A stretch of DNA of 64,000 nucleotides from Actinomadura sp. NAK00032 (GCF_013364275.1 NZ_CP054932.1:4836001-4900000), one strand, 5' to 3'; counted from the first letter of the stretch, positions 16,282 through 25,227 are shown. The notes: a model not told the origin generated them from the sequence alone. Numbers and translations are program-made.

Positions 16282-19048
16282 CCACGGACGAGTACGCCAC
16301 GACACCGCGGCGCATCGCGTCCATCGCCCGCCGCGCGGTCTTGCGCAGGTGGCTGTTCTCCGGCGCCGCGTCGACGATCTGGCCGAGCAGGTCCAGCAGC
16401 TGCTTGACCGCGCGGACGAAGTCGCCCGCGGTCAGGTCGCTCTCCAGCAGCACCTCGTCCAGGTCGTCGCCCTTGGCCCACCGGTACGCCGTCCACGCGA
16501 ACCCCAGATCGGGCTCCCGCAGGAACGACACCCGGTTGTCGCGCTCGACCGCGTCCAGCTCCCCCCACAGCCGCACCATCGCCGCGAGGGCGTCCTGCGC
16601 CGCGCCGCCCGGCGTGCGCGGCGGCGTCGCGTCGTCGGGCTGCCGCGACTCGTACACCAGCGCCGACACGCACGCGGCCAGCTCGGCGTGGCCGAGCCTG
16701 TCCCACAGCCCCTCGCGCAGGCTCTCGGCGGTCAGCAGGTCCAGCTCGTTGTAGATCCGGCCGAGGCGGCGGCCCGCGTCGGTGACCGCGTCGCCCTCGT
16801 CGAGGTACCCGAGCTGCTGCAGCACCGCGCACACCCGGTCGAACGTCCGCGCGATCACCTGCGAGCGGCCCTCCACCCGGCGCCGCAGCTGCTCGGTCTC
16901 CCGGTCCAGCCGGTGGTAGCGCTCCGCCCAGCGGGCGTGGTCCTCGCGCTTGTCGCAGCCGTGCACGGGGTGGCGGCGCAGCTCGGCGCGCAGCCGCGTC
17001 ACCTCGGCGTCCTCGGCCGCGGCCGAGTCGCCCCGCGACCGCTTGCGCTCCCGCACGTCGTCGGGCACCCGGTTGCGCAGCGTCGACGCCAGGTCGCGGC
17101 GGTCCTGCGGGTTGCGGGGGCTGAACGACTTCGGGACCCGGATCCGGTCGACGGGCTCCACGGCGCGCGGGAAGTCCTGCACCGACAGCCGCTGCACCGA
17201 CCGGTTCACCGTCAGCACCAGCGGCGCCGGGCCGTCCGAGCGGCGCCCCACGCCCGGGTCCAGGACGACGGCCAGCCCCGACCGCCGCCCCGACGGCACC
17301 AGGATCACATCGCCCGGCCGCAGCCGCTCCAGCGACCTGGCCGCCTCGGCGCGCCGCGCCGACGACCGCTCCCGCGACAGCTCCGCCTCCCGGTCCGACA
17401 GCCGCCGCCGCATCGCCGCGTACTCCATGAAGTCGCCCAGATGGCACTGCGCGGCCTCGGCGTACCCCTGCAGCGCCTCCTCGTTCTTGCGGACCTGCCG
17501 GGCCAGCCCGACCACGGCCCGGTCGGCCTGGAACTGCGCGAACGACTCCTCCAGCAGCGTCCGGGCCCGCTCGATCCCGACGGCGCCGACCAGGTTCACC
17601 GCCATGTTGTAGGACGGCCGGAAACTGGAGTTCAGCGGGTAGGTGCGAGTGCCGGCGAGCCCCGCCACCGACGCCGGCTCCACGTTCGGGCCCCACACCA
17701 CCACGGCGTGGCCCTCCACGTCGATGCCGCGCCGCCCCGCCCGGCCCGTCAGCTGCGTGTACTCGCCGGGCGTCAGGTCGACGTGCGCCTCCCCGTTCCA
17801 CTTGTCGAGCTTCTCGATCACCACGGTGCGGGCCGGCATGTTGATGCCGAGCGCCAGCGTCTCCGTCGCGAACACCGCCTTGATCAGCCCGCGGGTGAAC
17901 AGCTCCTCGACGATCTCCTTGAACGTCGGCAGCATCCCGGCGTGGTGCGCGGCGACACCGCGCTCCAGCGCGTCCAGGAAGTCGCCGAACCCGAGGATCC
18001 GCAGGTCCTCCGGCGCGATGTCGGCGGTGCGCAGCTCGGCGTGCGCGCGGATCTCCTCCGCCTCCTCCTTGGAGGTCAGCCGGATCCCCGCGTGCAGGCA
18101 CTGCAGCACCGCGGCGTCGCAGCCGGCGCGGGAGAAGATGAACGTGATCGCCGGGAGCAGCCCGGCGCGCTCCAGCCGCTCGATCACGTCGGGGCGGTGC
18201 GGGGGCCGGAACCGCTGCGGGCGCGGCGCCCGCCGCCGGCCCGTCCGCCGCCCCTGGTTGACCTTCGCGCGGCGGACCTCCTCCACCGCCATCCGCGTCA
18301 GCTGCGGGTTCAGCCGGGCCTGCCGGTCCCTGCCCTTGCCGGTGTCGGCGAACAGGTCGTACAGGCGGGACCCGACGAGCATGTGCTGGAACAGCGGGAC
18401 GGGCCGGTGCTCGTCCACGATCACGGCGGTGTCGCCCCGCACCTCGTGCAGCCACTCGCCGAACTCCTCGGCGTTGGACACCGTCGCCGACAGCGCCACG
18501 ATCCGCACCGAGTCCGGGACGTGGATGATCACCTCTTCCCAGACGGCGCCGCGGAACCGGTCGGCGAGGTAGTGCACCTCGTCCATCACCACGAACGCCA
18601 GCCCCGCCAGGGTCTGCGACCCCGCGTACAGCATGTTCCGCAGCACCTCGGTCGTCATCACGACGATCGGCGCCTCGCCGTTCACGCTGTTGTCGCCGGT
18701 CAGCAGCCCCACCTTCTCCGCCCCGTACCGGCGGACGAGGTCGGCGTACTTCTGGTTCGACAGCGCCTTGATCGGCGTGGTGTAGAAGCACTTGGTGCCG
18801 CCGGTCAGCGCCAGGTGGACGGCGAACTCCCCCACCACGGTCTTCCCGGATCCGGTGGGCGCGGCGACCAGGACGCCGCTGCCGTCCTCCAGCGCCTGGC
18901 ACGCCTCCAGCTGGAACCGGTCCAGCTCGAAGTCGTACAGGGTGCGGAAGTCCAGCAGGGCCGGGCCGTGCCCCGCGGTGCGCCTGCGGTAGGCCGCGTA
19001 GCGCTGGGCCGGGGACTGCTCGGCCGACGTCGTGTCGGGGGTGGTCAT
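16277..19048 (-). CDS. helY: DEAD/DEAH-box RNA helicase, HelY/Mtr4 (Ski2-like) family
   Basis: The 923-residue SF2 helicase has a Q-type start region (FELDRFQLEACQAL), Walker A APTGSGKT at 63-70, the DEVH box in VVMDEVHYLADRFRG, SAT in VALSATVSNAEEF, and motif VI QLTGRAGRRGID. The insert after motif III is Arg-rich (RRTGRRRAPRPQRFRPP), and a helical Ski2-type C-terminal half follows. Length fits mycobacterial HelY (about 906). The role in RNA processing or turnover is inferred from Mtr4 relatives. It follows tatC on the same strand, as in Mycobacterium tuberculosis. A TAGGCT hexamer 6 nt before the ATG suggests its own leaderless promoter in the 37-bp gap after tatC. Confidence 0.92.
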   Translation of the reverse strand: MTTPDTTSAEQSPAQRYAAYRRRTAGHGPALLDFRTLYDFELDRFQLEACQALEDGSGVLVAAPTGSGKTVVGEFAVHLALTGGTKCFYTTPIKALSNQKYADLVRRYGAEKVGLLTGDNSVNGEAPIVVMTTEVLRNMLYAGSQTLAGLAFVVMDEVHYLADRFRGAVWEEVIIHVPDSVRIVALSATVSNAEEFGEWLHEVRGDTAVIVDEHRPVPLFQHMLVGSRLYDLFADTGKGRDRQARLNPQLTRMAVEEVRRAKVNQGRRTGRRRAPRPQRFRPPHRPDVIERLERAGLLPAITFIFSRAGCDAAVLQCLHAGIRLTSKEEAEEIRAHAELRTADIAPEDLRILGFGDFLDALERGVAAHHAGMLPTFKEIVEELFTRGLIKAVFATETLALGINMPARTVVIEKLDKWNGEAHVDLTPGEYTQLTGRAGRRGIDVEGHAVVVWGPNVEPASVAGLAGTRTYPLNSSFRPSYNMAVNLVGAVGIERARTLLEESFAQFQADRAVVGLARQVRKNEEALQGYAEAAQCHLGDFMEYAAMRRRLSDREAELSRERSSARRAEAARSLERLRPGDVILVPSGRRSGLAVVLDPGVGRRSDGPAPLVLTVNRSVQRLSVQDFPRAVEPVDRIRVPKSFSPRNPQDRRDLASTLRNRVPDDVRERKRSRGDSAAAEDAEVTRLRAELRRHPVHGCDKREDHARWAERYHRLDRETEQLRRRVEGRSQVIARTFDRVCAVLQQLGYLDEGDAVTDAGRRLGRIYNELDLLTAESLREGLWDRLGHAELAACVSALVYESRQPDDATPPRTPGGAAQDALAAMVRLWGELDAVERDNRVSFLREPDLGFAWTAYRWAKGDDLDEVLLESDLTAGDFVRAVKQLLDLLGQIVDAAPENSHLRKTARRAMDAMRRGVVAYSSVA

Positions 19049-19054
19049 ACTTCG

Positions 19055-19060
19055 AGCCTA
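19055..19060 (-). promoter_or_regulatory. Candidate leaderless -10 element of helY (TAGGCT)
   Basis: TAGGCT lies 6 nt before the ATG on the minus strand. A TANNNT hexamer at 6-8 nt from a start codon is the geometry of leaderless actinobacterial transcripts. Confidence 0.5.
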
Positions 19061-19085
19061 CGGTTTCGACCGGCCCGATACCCAA

Positions 19086-19958
19086 TCAGCGGGCCCGCTC
19101 GCCCTTCTCCAGCTCGGCGTCGATCGCCTCCAGGTCCAGCGGGGACGCCTCGTCGTCGGCCAGGCCCGCGTACGGATCGGGCCGGTTGGCGCGGCGGCGG
19201 TCGTTGACGAACGCCAGCAGCGCGGCGATCTCGAACAGCAGCACCGTCGGCAGCGCCAGCGCCAGCATCGTGAACGGGTCCGCGCTCGGCGTCGCGACCG
19301 CCGCGAACACGAAGATGCCGAACAGGATCATCCGCTGCGACCGGCGGATCCGCGACGAGCTCAGCACCCCGGCCAGGTTCAGCACCACCACGAACAGCGG
19401 GAGCTCGAACGTCAGCCCGAACACCAGCAGCATCGTCAGCACGTAGCCGAGGTAGCTGTCCACGGTGATCAGCGGCTTGACGTCGTCGGCGACGAACCCC
19501 AGGAAGATCGCCAGGCCCTTGTCGACCGTCAGGTACGCCAGGCCGGTCCCCACGAAGAACAGCGGGACCGCCGCGCCCAGGAACACATACGTCCAGCGGC
19601 GCTCGCGGTTGTACAGCCCCGGCGCGATGAACGCCCACAGCTGGTACAGCCACACGGGCGCGGAGATCACCGCGCCGATGATGCAGGAGATCTTCAGCTT
19701 CAGGAAGAACGAGGAGAAGATCCCGTTGACGAACAGGGAGCACTGGTCCTTGTCGACCACGTGGGACTGCGGCAGCGAGCAGTACGGCTGCTTCAGGAAG
19801 TCCCAGACCGGGTCGAACAGCAGCCAGCCGGCGATCGCGCCGACCACGAAGGCCAGGATCGCCTTGATCAACCGGTTGCGCAGCTCACGGAGGTGGTCCA
19901 TGAGCGGCATGCGGCCGTCGGGGGCGGCGTCGCGCCTGTTCAGCTTCATCGCGGCCAT
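19086..19958 (-). CDS. tatC: Sec-independent protein translocase subunit TatC
   Basis: The 290-residue protein starts with the cytoplasmic MPLMDHLRELRNRLIKA motif that contacts twin-arginine signals. Six hydrophobic segments follow, including AILAFVVGAIAGWLLFDPVW, VLTMLLVFGLTFELPLFVVV and FGIFVFAAVATPSADPFTM. A Glu within the FELP segment is conserved in TatC. With TatA it exports folded proteins across the membrane. The C-terminal tail (about 245-290) is acidic and charged. It lies 45 nt after tatA and before helY, the conserved actinobacterial order. The ATG at 19958 is used; an in-frame ATG at 19949 is possible. Confidence 0.95.
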   Translation of the reverse strand: MAAMKLNRRDAAPDGRMPLMDHLRELRNRLIKAILAFVVGAIAGWLLFDPVWDFLKQPYCSLPQSHVVDKDQCSLFVNGIFSSFFLKLKISCIIGAVISAPVWLYQLWAFIAPGLYNRERRWTYVFLGAAVPLFFVGTGLAYLTVDKGLAIFLGFVADDVKPLITVDSYLGYVLTMLLVFGLTFELPLFVVVLNLAGVLSSSRIRRSQRMILFGIFVFAAVATPSADPFTMLALALPTVLLFEIAALLAFVNDRRRANRPDPYAGLADDEASPLDLEAIDAELEKGERAR

Positions 19959-20003
19959 TCAGGCTCTCAGGGGGCGGCGGGGCGGGATCGTCGCGGCGGG
20001 CCG

Positions 20004-20387
20004 TCAGCCCTGGCGGAGCCGGTCGGGGTCCGACACCGGCACGCCCTGGATCGGCTCACCCGAACCGAGCGCGCCGCGCGGGCGCTGCCCGCCCTCGGCC
20101 GCCGCCGCCTCCCGCTCCAGCCGCGCCGCCTCCTCGCGCAGCCGCGCCGCGCGCTCGCGCGCGTCCGCGTCACCCTGCGACTGGGACGTCGGCTGCGCCG
20201 CCGACGCCGGCGTGGCGGCCTGGTCGGCGGGCGCGTCCTCGTCCTCGCGCAGCCCCTTGGTCTCCGCCTTCAGGATCCGCGCGGACTTGCCCAGCGACCT
20301 CGCCAACTGCGGCAGCTTCGCCGAACCGAAGATCAGCACGACGACCAGCAGGATGATGATCAGTTCGGGAGTCCCGATGTTCGGCAT
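20004..20387 (-). CDS. tatA: Sec-independent protein translocase subunit TatA
   Basis: The 127-residue protein has one N-terminal membrane helix (PELIIILLVVVLIFG), the Phe-Gly hinge and an amphipathic helix (SAKLPQLARSLGKSARILK). A long charged tail rich in Ala, Glu and Arg follows. TatA oligomerises to form the Tat export pore with TatC. The ATG at 20387 is supported by AGAGGA 7 nt upstream. In-frame codons further upstream would run into the preceding small gene and would spoil the membrane topology. Confidence 0.93.
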   Translation of the reverse strand: MPNIGTPELIIILLVVVLIFGSAKLPQLARSLGKSARILKAETKGLREDEDAPADQAATPASAAQPTSQSQGDADARERAARLREEAARLEREAAAAEGGQRPRGALGSGEPIQGVPVSDPDRLRQG

Positions 20388-20412
20388 GGCAATCCTCTTC
20401 AGCAGACGGCAC

Positions 20413-20634
20413 TCACGCAGATCGTACGCCCTCCCCGGGCGTTTGTGACGACCGGGATTCGTCGAGGCGGGACAGTTCATCGCGCAGCGCCGACTGTTTC
20501 GGCTCCAGCCGCCGCCGCGTGCGCTCCAGTTCACGGCCGAAACGCCGCACGCCCAGCCACACCTTGAACGCGCACCAGGCGAGCACGGCCAGCCCGGCGA
20601 AGCCCAGCGACACCGACACCGCGACCCACATCAC
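20413..20634 (-). CDS. Small single-pass membrane protein of unknown function
   Basis: This 73-residue protein has one hydrophobic segment (VAVSVSLGFAGLAVLAWCAFKVWLG in outline, about 3-27). A basic, probably coiled-coil region follows (RRFGRELERTRRRLEP). The predicted topology is a short outside N-terminus with the charged tail inside. It sits between pafC (21 nt) and tatA (25 nt) on the same strand, so it is probably co-transcribed with both. The upstream in-frame codon pair makes the exact start uncertain by one residue. I do not recognise a named family. Association with Tat or septal machinery would be speculation. Confidence 0.65.
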   Translation of the reverse strand: MMWVAVSVSLGFAGLAVLAWCAFKVWLGVRRFGRELERTRRRLEPKQSALRDELSRLDESRSSQTPGEGVRSA

Positions 20635-20655
20635 CCGGCGAGGCTACCCGATCCG

Positions 20656-21648
20656 CTACGCCAGGCCGTACCGGGACAGGGCCCGCGCCGCGTCCTCGCG
20701 CACCCCCGCGGCGACGGCCTCGGGCGCCACCACCCGGCCCTGGTCGCCGAGCCGCAGCGCCAGCCCCCGCACCCACCGCGCGTCCGGGGACCGCAGGACC
20801 ACGCGCAGCCGCCCCTCGCCGAGCTCCTCCACGCTCTCGCACGGGTAGTAGTCCGCCACCCACCGGCCCCGCGGCGTCAGCTCCAGCGTCACCGCCGCGT
20901 CGTGCGGCGACGGGCGGAACAGGCCCGCGTCCACGTCGATCGGCTCCGCCTCGTCCGGCACCTCCGCGGGCACCTCCAGCACCGCCAGCCCGGCGATCCG
21001 GTCCAGCTTGAACAGCCGCACCGCCTCCGCCCGCCGGCACCACCCCTCCAGGTAGGTGTTGCCCTCCACCACCAGCAGCCGCATCGGGTCGACGTCCCGC
21101 TCGGTGTTCTCGTCCCGCGCCGGCACGTAGTACGTCAGGTGCACCCGGCGGCGCCGCGCGATCGCGTCCCGCAGCACCCCCACCGCGGTGCGCGCCGGGT
21201 CGGCGGTGCCGCCGTAGGCGTCCACCTCCACCGCGACCTGGCTGGAGGCCGCCGCGGCCTCCCCCGCCGCGCTCTCCAGCTTCGCGATCACCCGGCTCAG
21301 CGCGTCCCGGTCGTCCAGGTCCGGGATGCCCGCCAGCATCCGCAGCGCCACCAGCAGCGCCGACGCCTCGTCGGTCTTCAGCCGCAGCGGCCGCGCGATC
21401 GACTCCGCCTCCGCCACCGTGATCTCCCCGCCCTCGTAGGACAGGTCGATCGGGCAGTACGGGTCCGGCGCCCGCAGCTCCACGCACCACAGCAGGTTCA
21501 GGTCGTCGATCAGCTGCTTCTCGGTCACCCCGAACGCCGCCGCCGCCTCGCCGAGCAGCACCGAGTCCCGGTTCACCACGTACGGCACCAGGGCCAGCAG
21601 CCGCCCCAGCCGGTCGGTCGACGTCGTCGCCGCCGCCTTCCCGCTCAT
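20656..21648 (-). CDS. pafC: WYL-domain transcriptional regulator PafC
   Basis: The 330-residue protein has an N-terminal winged-helix segment (LLALVPYVVNRDSVLLGEAAAAFG, then EKQLIDDLNLLW). A WYL domain follows with RRRVHLTYYVPARDE and YLEGWCRRAEAVRLFKLDRI, then a WCX-type C-terminal region (ELTPRGRWVADYY). In mycobacteria PafB and PafC act together as the RecA-independent DNA-damage activator and are encoded with pafA. Here the ATG overlaps the pafB stop (ATGA), consistent with a 1:1 complex. The link to pafA is retained in the region but broken by four inserted genes. Confidence 0.92.
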   Translation of the reverse strand: MSGKAAATTSTDRLGRLLALVPYVVNRDSVLLGEAAAAFGVTEKQLIDDLNLLWCVELRAPDPYCPIDLSYEGGEITVAEAESIARPLRLKTDEASALLVALRMLAGIPDLDDRDALSRVIAKLESAAGEAAAASSQVAVEVDAYGGTADPARTAVGVLRDAIARRRRVHLTYYVPARDENTERDVDPMRLLVVEGNTYLEGWCRRAEAVRLFKLDRIAGLAVLEVPAEVPDEAEPIDVDAGLFRPSPHDAAVTLELTPRGRWVADYYPCESVEELGEGRLRVVLRSPDARWVRGLALRLGDQGRVVAPEAVAAGVREDAARALSRYGLA

Positions 21649-22655
21649 CGCACCTCCCCCTCCGGCGCCGGCCGGACGCCCGCGCCCGCCAGCACCGACT
21701 TCAGATGCTGGATCACCGCCTCCCGCAGGTCGGGCGGGTCCAGCACCACCACGTCGTCGGCGAACCGCGCCAGGTACGGCGCGAACCGGTCCACGTCCCG
21801 GAACGTCAGCACCGCCTCGTCCCACTCGCCGTCCCACGCCGCGTCCCGCACCGGCCGCACGTCGCGGGCCCACCGCCGCGGGCCCTGCGCCGCGCCGCGC
21901 CGCAGCCGCACCACCGCCGGCCGCGGGTCGCTCACCGGGTCGCCCCAGTCGAACGCGATGCGCCGCACGTCCACCCCGTCCGGGACCGCCACCGACCCCG
22001 CCGGGCCGTCCGCCGCGACCTCGCCCACGATCCGGCTCAGCCGGAACACCCGCTGCTCGTCGCGGTCGCGGTCGAAGCCCACCACGTACCAGCGGCCCCG
22101 GCGGCTCACCACCCCCCACGGCTCCAGGTGCCGCCGCACCACCGACGTCCGCCCGATGCCCTGGTAGTCGAACGCCACCGGCCGGCCGTCGCGCACCGCC
22201 TCCCACAGCGCCGCGAACGACGGCTCGTGGGTGTTCACCCGCGGCTCGATCCCCACCGCCGGCGCCGCGTCGGTCTCCACCCCCGCCGCGCGCAGCTTCA
22301 GCAGCGCCCCCGACGCCGCCTCGGCCATGCTCGCCCGCTGCCACACCCGCGCCGCCAGGCCCAGCACCGCCGCCTCGTCGGGCGTCAGGTGGATGTCGGG
22401 CAGCTCGTAGGCCTGCGGCGGGATCCGGTACCCGATCTCCTCACCGCCGCCGCCCTGCAGGTCGCTGCCGACCTCGAGGGGGACGCCGAGCTCGCGCAGC
22501 TCCTCCTTGTCCCGCTCGAACATGCGCTTGAACGCCTCATCGGAGTCCGGGTAGCCGGGCACGGCCCGGCGGATCTGCTCGGCCGTCAGATAGCGCCGGG
22601 TCGCGAGCAGGCAGACCACCAGATTCAGCAGGCGCTCGGTCTTGCGCCGCGACAC
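21645..22655 (-). CDS. pafB: WYL-domain transcriptional regulator PafB
   Basis: The 336-residue partner of PafC starts with the winged-helix region KTERLLNLVVCLLATRRYLTA and RMFERDKEELRELGVPLEV. The WYL core follows with GRPVAFDYQGIG, RRHLEPWGVVSRRGRWYVVG and RVFRLSRIVG. The conserved effector-binding face of WYL domains is complete as far as I can see. By family knowledge, PafBC activates DNA-repair genes after damage. A GTG start at 22655 follows GAGGTGGTGGCGGA. The gene is divergent from the DUF3866 gene, sharing a 104-bp intergenic region. Confidence 0.92.
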   Translation of the reverse strand: MSRRKTERLLNLVVCLLATRRYLTAEQIRRAVPGYPDSDEAFKRMFERDKEELRELGVPLEVGSDLQGGGGEEIGYRIPPQAYELPDIHLTPDEAAVLGLAARVWQRASMAEAASGALLKLRAAGVETDAAPAVGIEPRVNTHEPSFAALWEAVRDGRPVAFDYQGIGRTSVVRRHLEPWGVVSRRGRWYVVGFDRDRDEQRVFRLSRIVGEVAADGPAGSVAVPDGVDVRRIAFDWGDPVSDPRPAVVRLRRGAAQGPRRWARDVRPVRDAAWDGEWDEAVLTFRDVDRFAPYLARFADDVVVLDPPDLREAVIQHLKSVLAGAGVRPAPEGEVR

Positions 22656-22745
22656 TCCGCCACCACCTCGTTCCCTCCGTGTCCCCGCGTGGCCCCGCCC
22701 CCGCCGGGTGGGCCGATCGTCCCCGCGAGCCGTCGTGCAGGACGC

Positions 22746-22751
22746 TACCGT
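22746..22751 (+). promoter_or_regulatory. Candidate leaderless -10 element of the DUF3866 gene (TACCGT)
   Basis: TACCGT ends 8 nt before the GTG start at 22760, consistent with a leaderless transcript. No convincing -35 hexamer is seen upstream. Confidence 0.4.
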
Positions 22752-22759
22752 TTCCCGGT

Positions 22760-23842
22760 GTGATCCGATGGCGCAAAGGCACAGTCGAGGACATCCGCCG
22801 CGAATGGCCGGGGGCGGTCGAGCTGACCGTCTCGATCGGGGGCGACGGCACGCACCGCGCCCTGGCCTACCCCGCCCTGGTCGGGCGGCCCGAACCGGGC
22901 GATACCGTCCTGCTCAACACTACGGCCTTGGCGATGGGCCTCGGCACCGGCGGCTACGCCATGGTCGTCGCGGTCCCCGACCGGCTCCCCCCCGACCCGG
23001 CCGGCCCCGGCCACCTGGTCAAAGCCCGCTACACCCCCCTGCAGGCCACCGTCCTCGGCGCCGACGAGCAGGACTCCCCCCACCACGACCTGCTCCGCGA
23101 CGCCGACTCCCTCGGCGGCATGCCCGTCATCGTCGCCGACCTGCACTCGGCGCTGCCGCCGATCCTGGCCGCGCTGCTGGCCGCCCGGCCCGCCACCCGC
23201 GTCGTGTACGTCATGCCGGACGGCGGCGCGCTGCCGTCCTGGTTCTCCATGTCCATCGCCCGGCTCAAGGACGCGGGGGCCCTCGCCGCCACCATCACCA
23301 CCGGGCAGGCCTTCGGCGGCGACCTCGAAGCCGTCACCGTCCACACCGGGCTCCTGGCCGCGCGGCTCGTCCTGGACGCCGACGTCGCCGTCCTCGCCCA
23401 GGGCCCCGGCAACCTCGGCACCGGGACGACCTGGGGGTTCTCCGGCGTCGCCGCCGGCGAGGCCGTCAACGCGGCGTCCGTCCTCGGCGGCCGGCCCGTC
23501 GGCTCCCTGCGCGTCAGCGAGGGCGACCGGCGCGAGCGCCACATCGGCGTCTCCCACCACTGCCTCACCGCCTACGGCCGCGTCGCCCTCGCCGCCGCCG
23601 ACATCCCCGTCCCCGAACTCGGCGGCGCCTTCGGCGCCCGCGTCGCCGCCGAGGCCGCGCCGCTCGGCGACCGGCACCGGCTCGTCCCCGTCCCCGTCGA
23701 CGGCCTCCACGCGACCCTCAGGGCCGCCGAGAAGGACTGGGGCGTCCGGCTGTCCACCATGGGCCGCCGCCTCGACGAGGACCTCCCCTACTTCCTCACC
23801 GCGGCCGCCGCCGGCCGCCACACCGCCGCCCTGCTCGGCTAG
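22760..23842 (+). CDS. DUF3866 family protein
   Basis: The 360-residue protein matches the DUF3866 pattern: VIRWRKGTVEDIRREWPGAV at the start, GDTVLLNTTALAMGLGTGGY, HLVKARYTPLQATVLG, and GMPVIVADLHSALPPILAAL. A Gly-rich core follows (AQGPGNLGTGTTWGFSGVA), then ISHH-type and VPVPVDGLH segments. No signal peptide or membrane helix is visible. The fold and activity are unknown to me; members are conserved beside pafB in actinobacteria. A GTG at 22760 is chosen over the upstream open frame because it begins the conserved sequence and has a TANNNT element nearby. Confidence 0.8.
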   Translation: MIRWRKGTVEDIRREWPGAVELTVSIGGDGTHRALAYPALVGRPEPGDTVLLNTTALAMGLGTGGYAMVVAVPDRLPPDPAGPGHLVKARYTPLQATVLGADEQDSPHHDLLRDADSLGGMPVIVADLHSALPPILAALLAARPATRVVYVMPDGGALPSWFSMSIARLKDAGALAATITTGQAFGGDLEAVTVHTGLLAARLVLDADVAVLAQGPGNLGTGTTWGFSGVAAGEAVNAASVLGGRPVGSLRVSEGDRRERHIGVSHHCLTAYGRVALAAADIPVPELGGAFGARVAAEAAPLGDRHRLVPVPVDGLHATLRAAEKDWGVRLSTMGRRLDEDLPYFLTAAAAGRHTAALLG

Positions 23843-23858
23843 CGGCGCCCTTCCCGGG

Positions 23859-24407
23859 TCACGGGACCGCGGCGGCCCCCGCCGCCGCGGTCTCCTCCTC
23901 CGCGGTCTCCTTCGCCGCCTCCTTCGCCGCGGTCTCCTCCGCTGCGGCGGCCTCGGCGGCGGTGTAGGACGCGTTGAAGGTGAACGCGCGCGGGGACGGG
24001 CCGTGGGCGCGCAGCAGCGCGAGCCGCTCCAGGCCCTCCTCCACGGTCGGGATCCTGCCCGCCGGGATCCACCACATCACCAGATGCGCCTCCAGGTGCC
24101 GCCGGAACCACTCCCGGCGCCGCCGCAGCGTCTCCAGGTGCGCGCTGCGGTACACGAAGTCCCACAACTCCTCGGCCGACTCCCACACCGAGTAGTTGAC
24201 GATCACGTCCGCGCCGGCGGGGCGCATCCCGGTCGCGTCCGGCTCCCCCTCCTCCACCAGGCGCCACACGAAACCCGGCGCGGCGTCGGCGAGCGCGTTC
24301 ACCGGATCCAGCAGCGCGACGAAGTCGGCCATGCCCGGCGCGTCGAGGGGCTCCAGGAGGGTGGCGACGTTGAACTCGGCGAGATGGTACGCGGCGTCAT
24401 CGGTCAT
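23859..24407 (-). CDS. DUF3291 domain protein with low-complexity Ala/Glu tail
   Basis: The 182-residue protein has a DUF3291 core (about 1-150): YHLAEFNVATLLEPLDAPGM, LDPVNALADAAPGFVWRL, NYSVWESAEELWDFVYRSAH and HLVMWWIPAGRIPTVEEGLE. This is a dimeric alpha/beta-barrel type fold related to antibiotic-biosynthesis monooxygenase proteins; function is unknown. The last 30 residues are repetitive Ala/Glu/Lys/Thr and probably arose by slippage of a GC-rich repeat. It starts 33 nt after the HTH regulator on the same strand, so the pair is an operon. The ATG at 24407 has GAGG 8 nt upstream. Confidence 0.8.
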   Translation of the reverse strand: MTDDAAYHLAEFNVATLLEPLDAPGMADFVALLDPVNALADAAPGFVWRLVEEGEPDATGMRPAGADVIVNYSVWESAEELWDFVYRSAHLETLRRRREWFRRHLEAHLVMWWIPAGRIPTVEEGLERLALLRAHGPSPRAFTFNASYTAAEAAAAEETAAKEAAKETAEEETAAAGAAAVP

Positions 24408-24440
24408 GATCCCCACCTCACCACGGCGCCCTCTTCTATG

Positions 24441-25136
24441 TCAACGCTCATTGTTTTTAGAAGGCGGCGCCGCGGCGGGCGGCTCCGGCTCCGGCTCCGG
24501 CTCCGGGACATCCGCCGCCGCGCAGCACCAGCCCGGCCGCGGATCCATCCGCACCCGCACCCCCGACCCCTCCACCAGCCCCTCCAGCAGCGCCAGGTTC
24601 ATCCCGCACACCAGCGGCGGGAACAACTCCGCCACCGCGTGGAACGGGCAGTTGCGCATCCGCAGCACCGCCCCGCCCTCGTCCGCCACCGGCTCATAGC
24701 CCCGCTCCGCCAGCACCCCCGCCAGCCCACCGGCGCCACCGCCCCACACGCCCCGCAGCGCCCGCCCCCGGCGCCGCGCCGCGTCCTGCACCTCCATGTC
24801 CAGGCCCGCCGCCTCCGCCGCCTCCGCCAGCACCCCCGCCGCCGTCCCGTAATCACGCGGCGGCACCGACACGCCCAACTCCGCCGCCGACCGCCGGTAC
24901 ACCTTCGCCGGACGCCCCGCACCCGGCCCCGACCGGCCCGTCAACCGCCGGCTGCCCGCCACCAGCAGCCCCGCGTCCACCAGCTTGTCCAGATGGAACG
25001 CCGCCAGCGTCCGCGCGACGCCCGCCGCCTCCGCCGCCTCGTTGCGCCCCACCTCGCGCCCCTGCGCGGCCACGAACTCGTACAGCCGCCGCCGCACCGG
25101 ATCCTGCAGCAGCGCGATCGCCTCGATGTCCTCCAC
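24441..25136 (-). CDS. ArsR-like/COG2345-type HTH regulator with conserved cysteines
   Basis: The 231-residue protein has an N-terminal winged helix (LLQDPVRRRLYEFVAAQG, then ARTLAAFHLDKLVDAGLL, with a GRPAKVY wing). A C-terminal sensor domain contains RNCPFHAVAELFPPLVCGMN and PRPGWCCAAAD. The spaced cysteines (NCPFH, LVCGMN, WCC) recall Fe-S sensing regulators of the SufR/COG2345 group, though metal binding is inferred. The tail is Glu/Pro repeats. The GTG start has TAGTAT 6 nt upstream, suggesting a leaderless transcript, and CTAAG/CTTAG half-sites straddle the spacer. It leads an operon with the DUF3291 gene. Confidence 0.82.
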   Translation of the reverse strand: MEDIEAIALLQDPVRRRLYEFVAAQGREVGRNEAAEAAGVARTLAAFHLDKLVDAGLLVAGSRRLTGRSGPGAGRPAKVYRRSAAELGVSVPPRDYGTAAGVLAEAAEAAGLDMEVQDAARRRGRALRGVWGGGAGGLAGVLAERGYEPVADEGGAVLRMRNCPFHAVAELFPPLVCGMNLALLEGLVEGSGVRVRMDPRPGWCCAAADVPEPEPEPEPPAAAPPSKNNER

Positions 25137-25142
25137 CCCGCC

Positions 25143-25171
25143 ATACTAAGAACAACGAGGACTCCGCTTAG
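25143..25171 (-). promoter_or_regulatory. Leaderless promoter and half-site pair of the HTH-DUF3291 operon
   Basis: On the minus strand TAGTAT (25143-25148) is followed by six nt and the GTG start. Inverted CTAAG/CTTAG half-sites at 25146-25150 and 25167-25171 are 16 nt apart and overlap the promoter, a plausible autoregulatory arrangement. Confidence 0.4.
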
Positions 25172-25227
25172 AACCGCCGCCGCGACGGAAACGGCGGGCA
25201 CACGGCAGAGGTCCAGGTCGGGACGGG

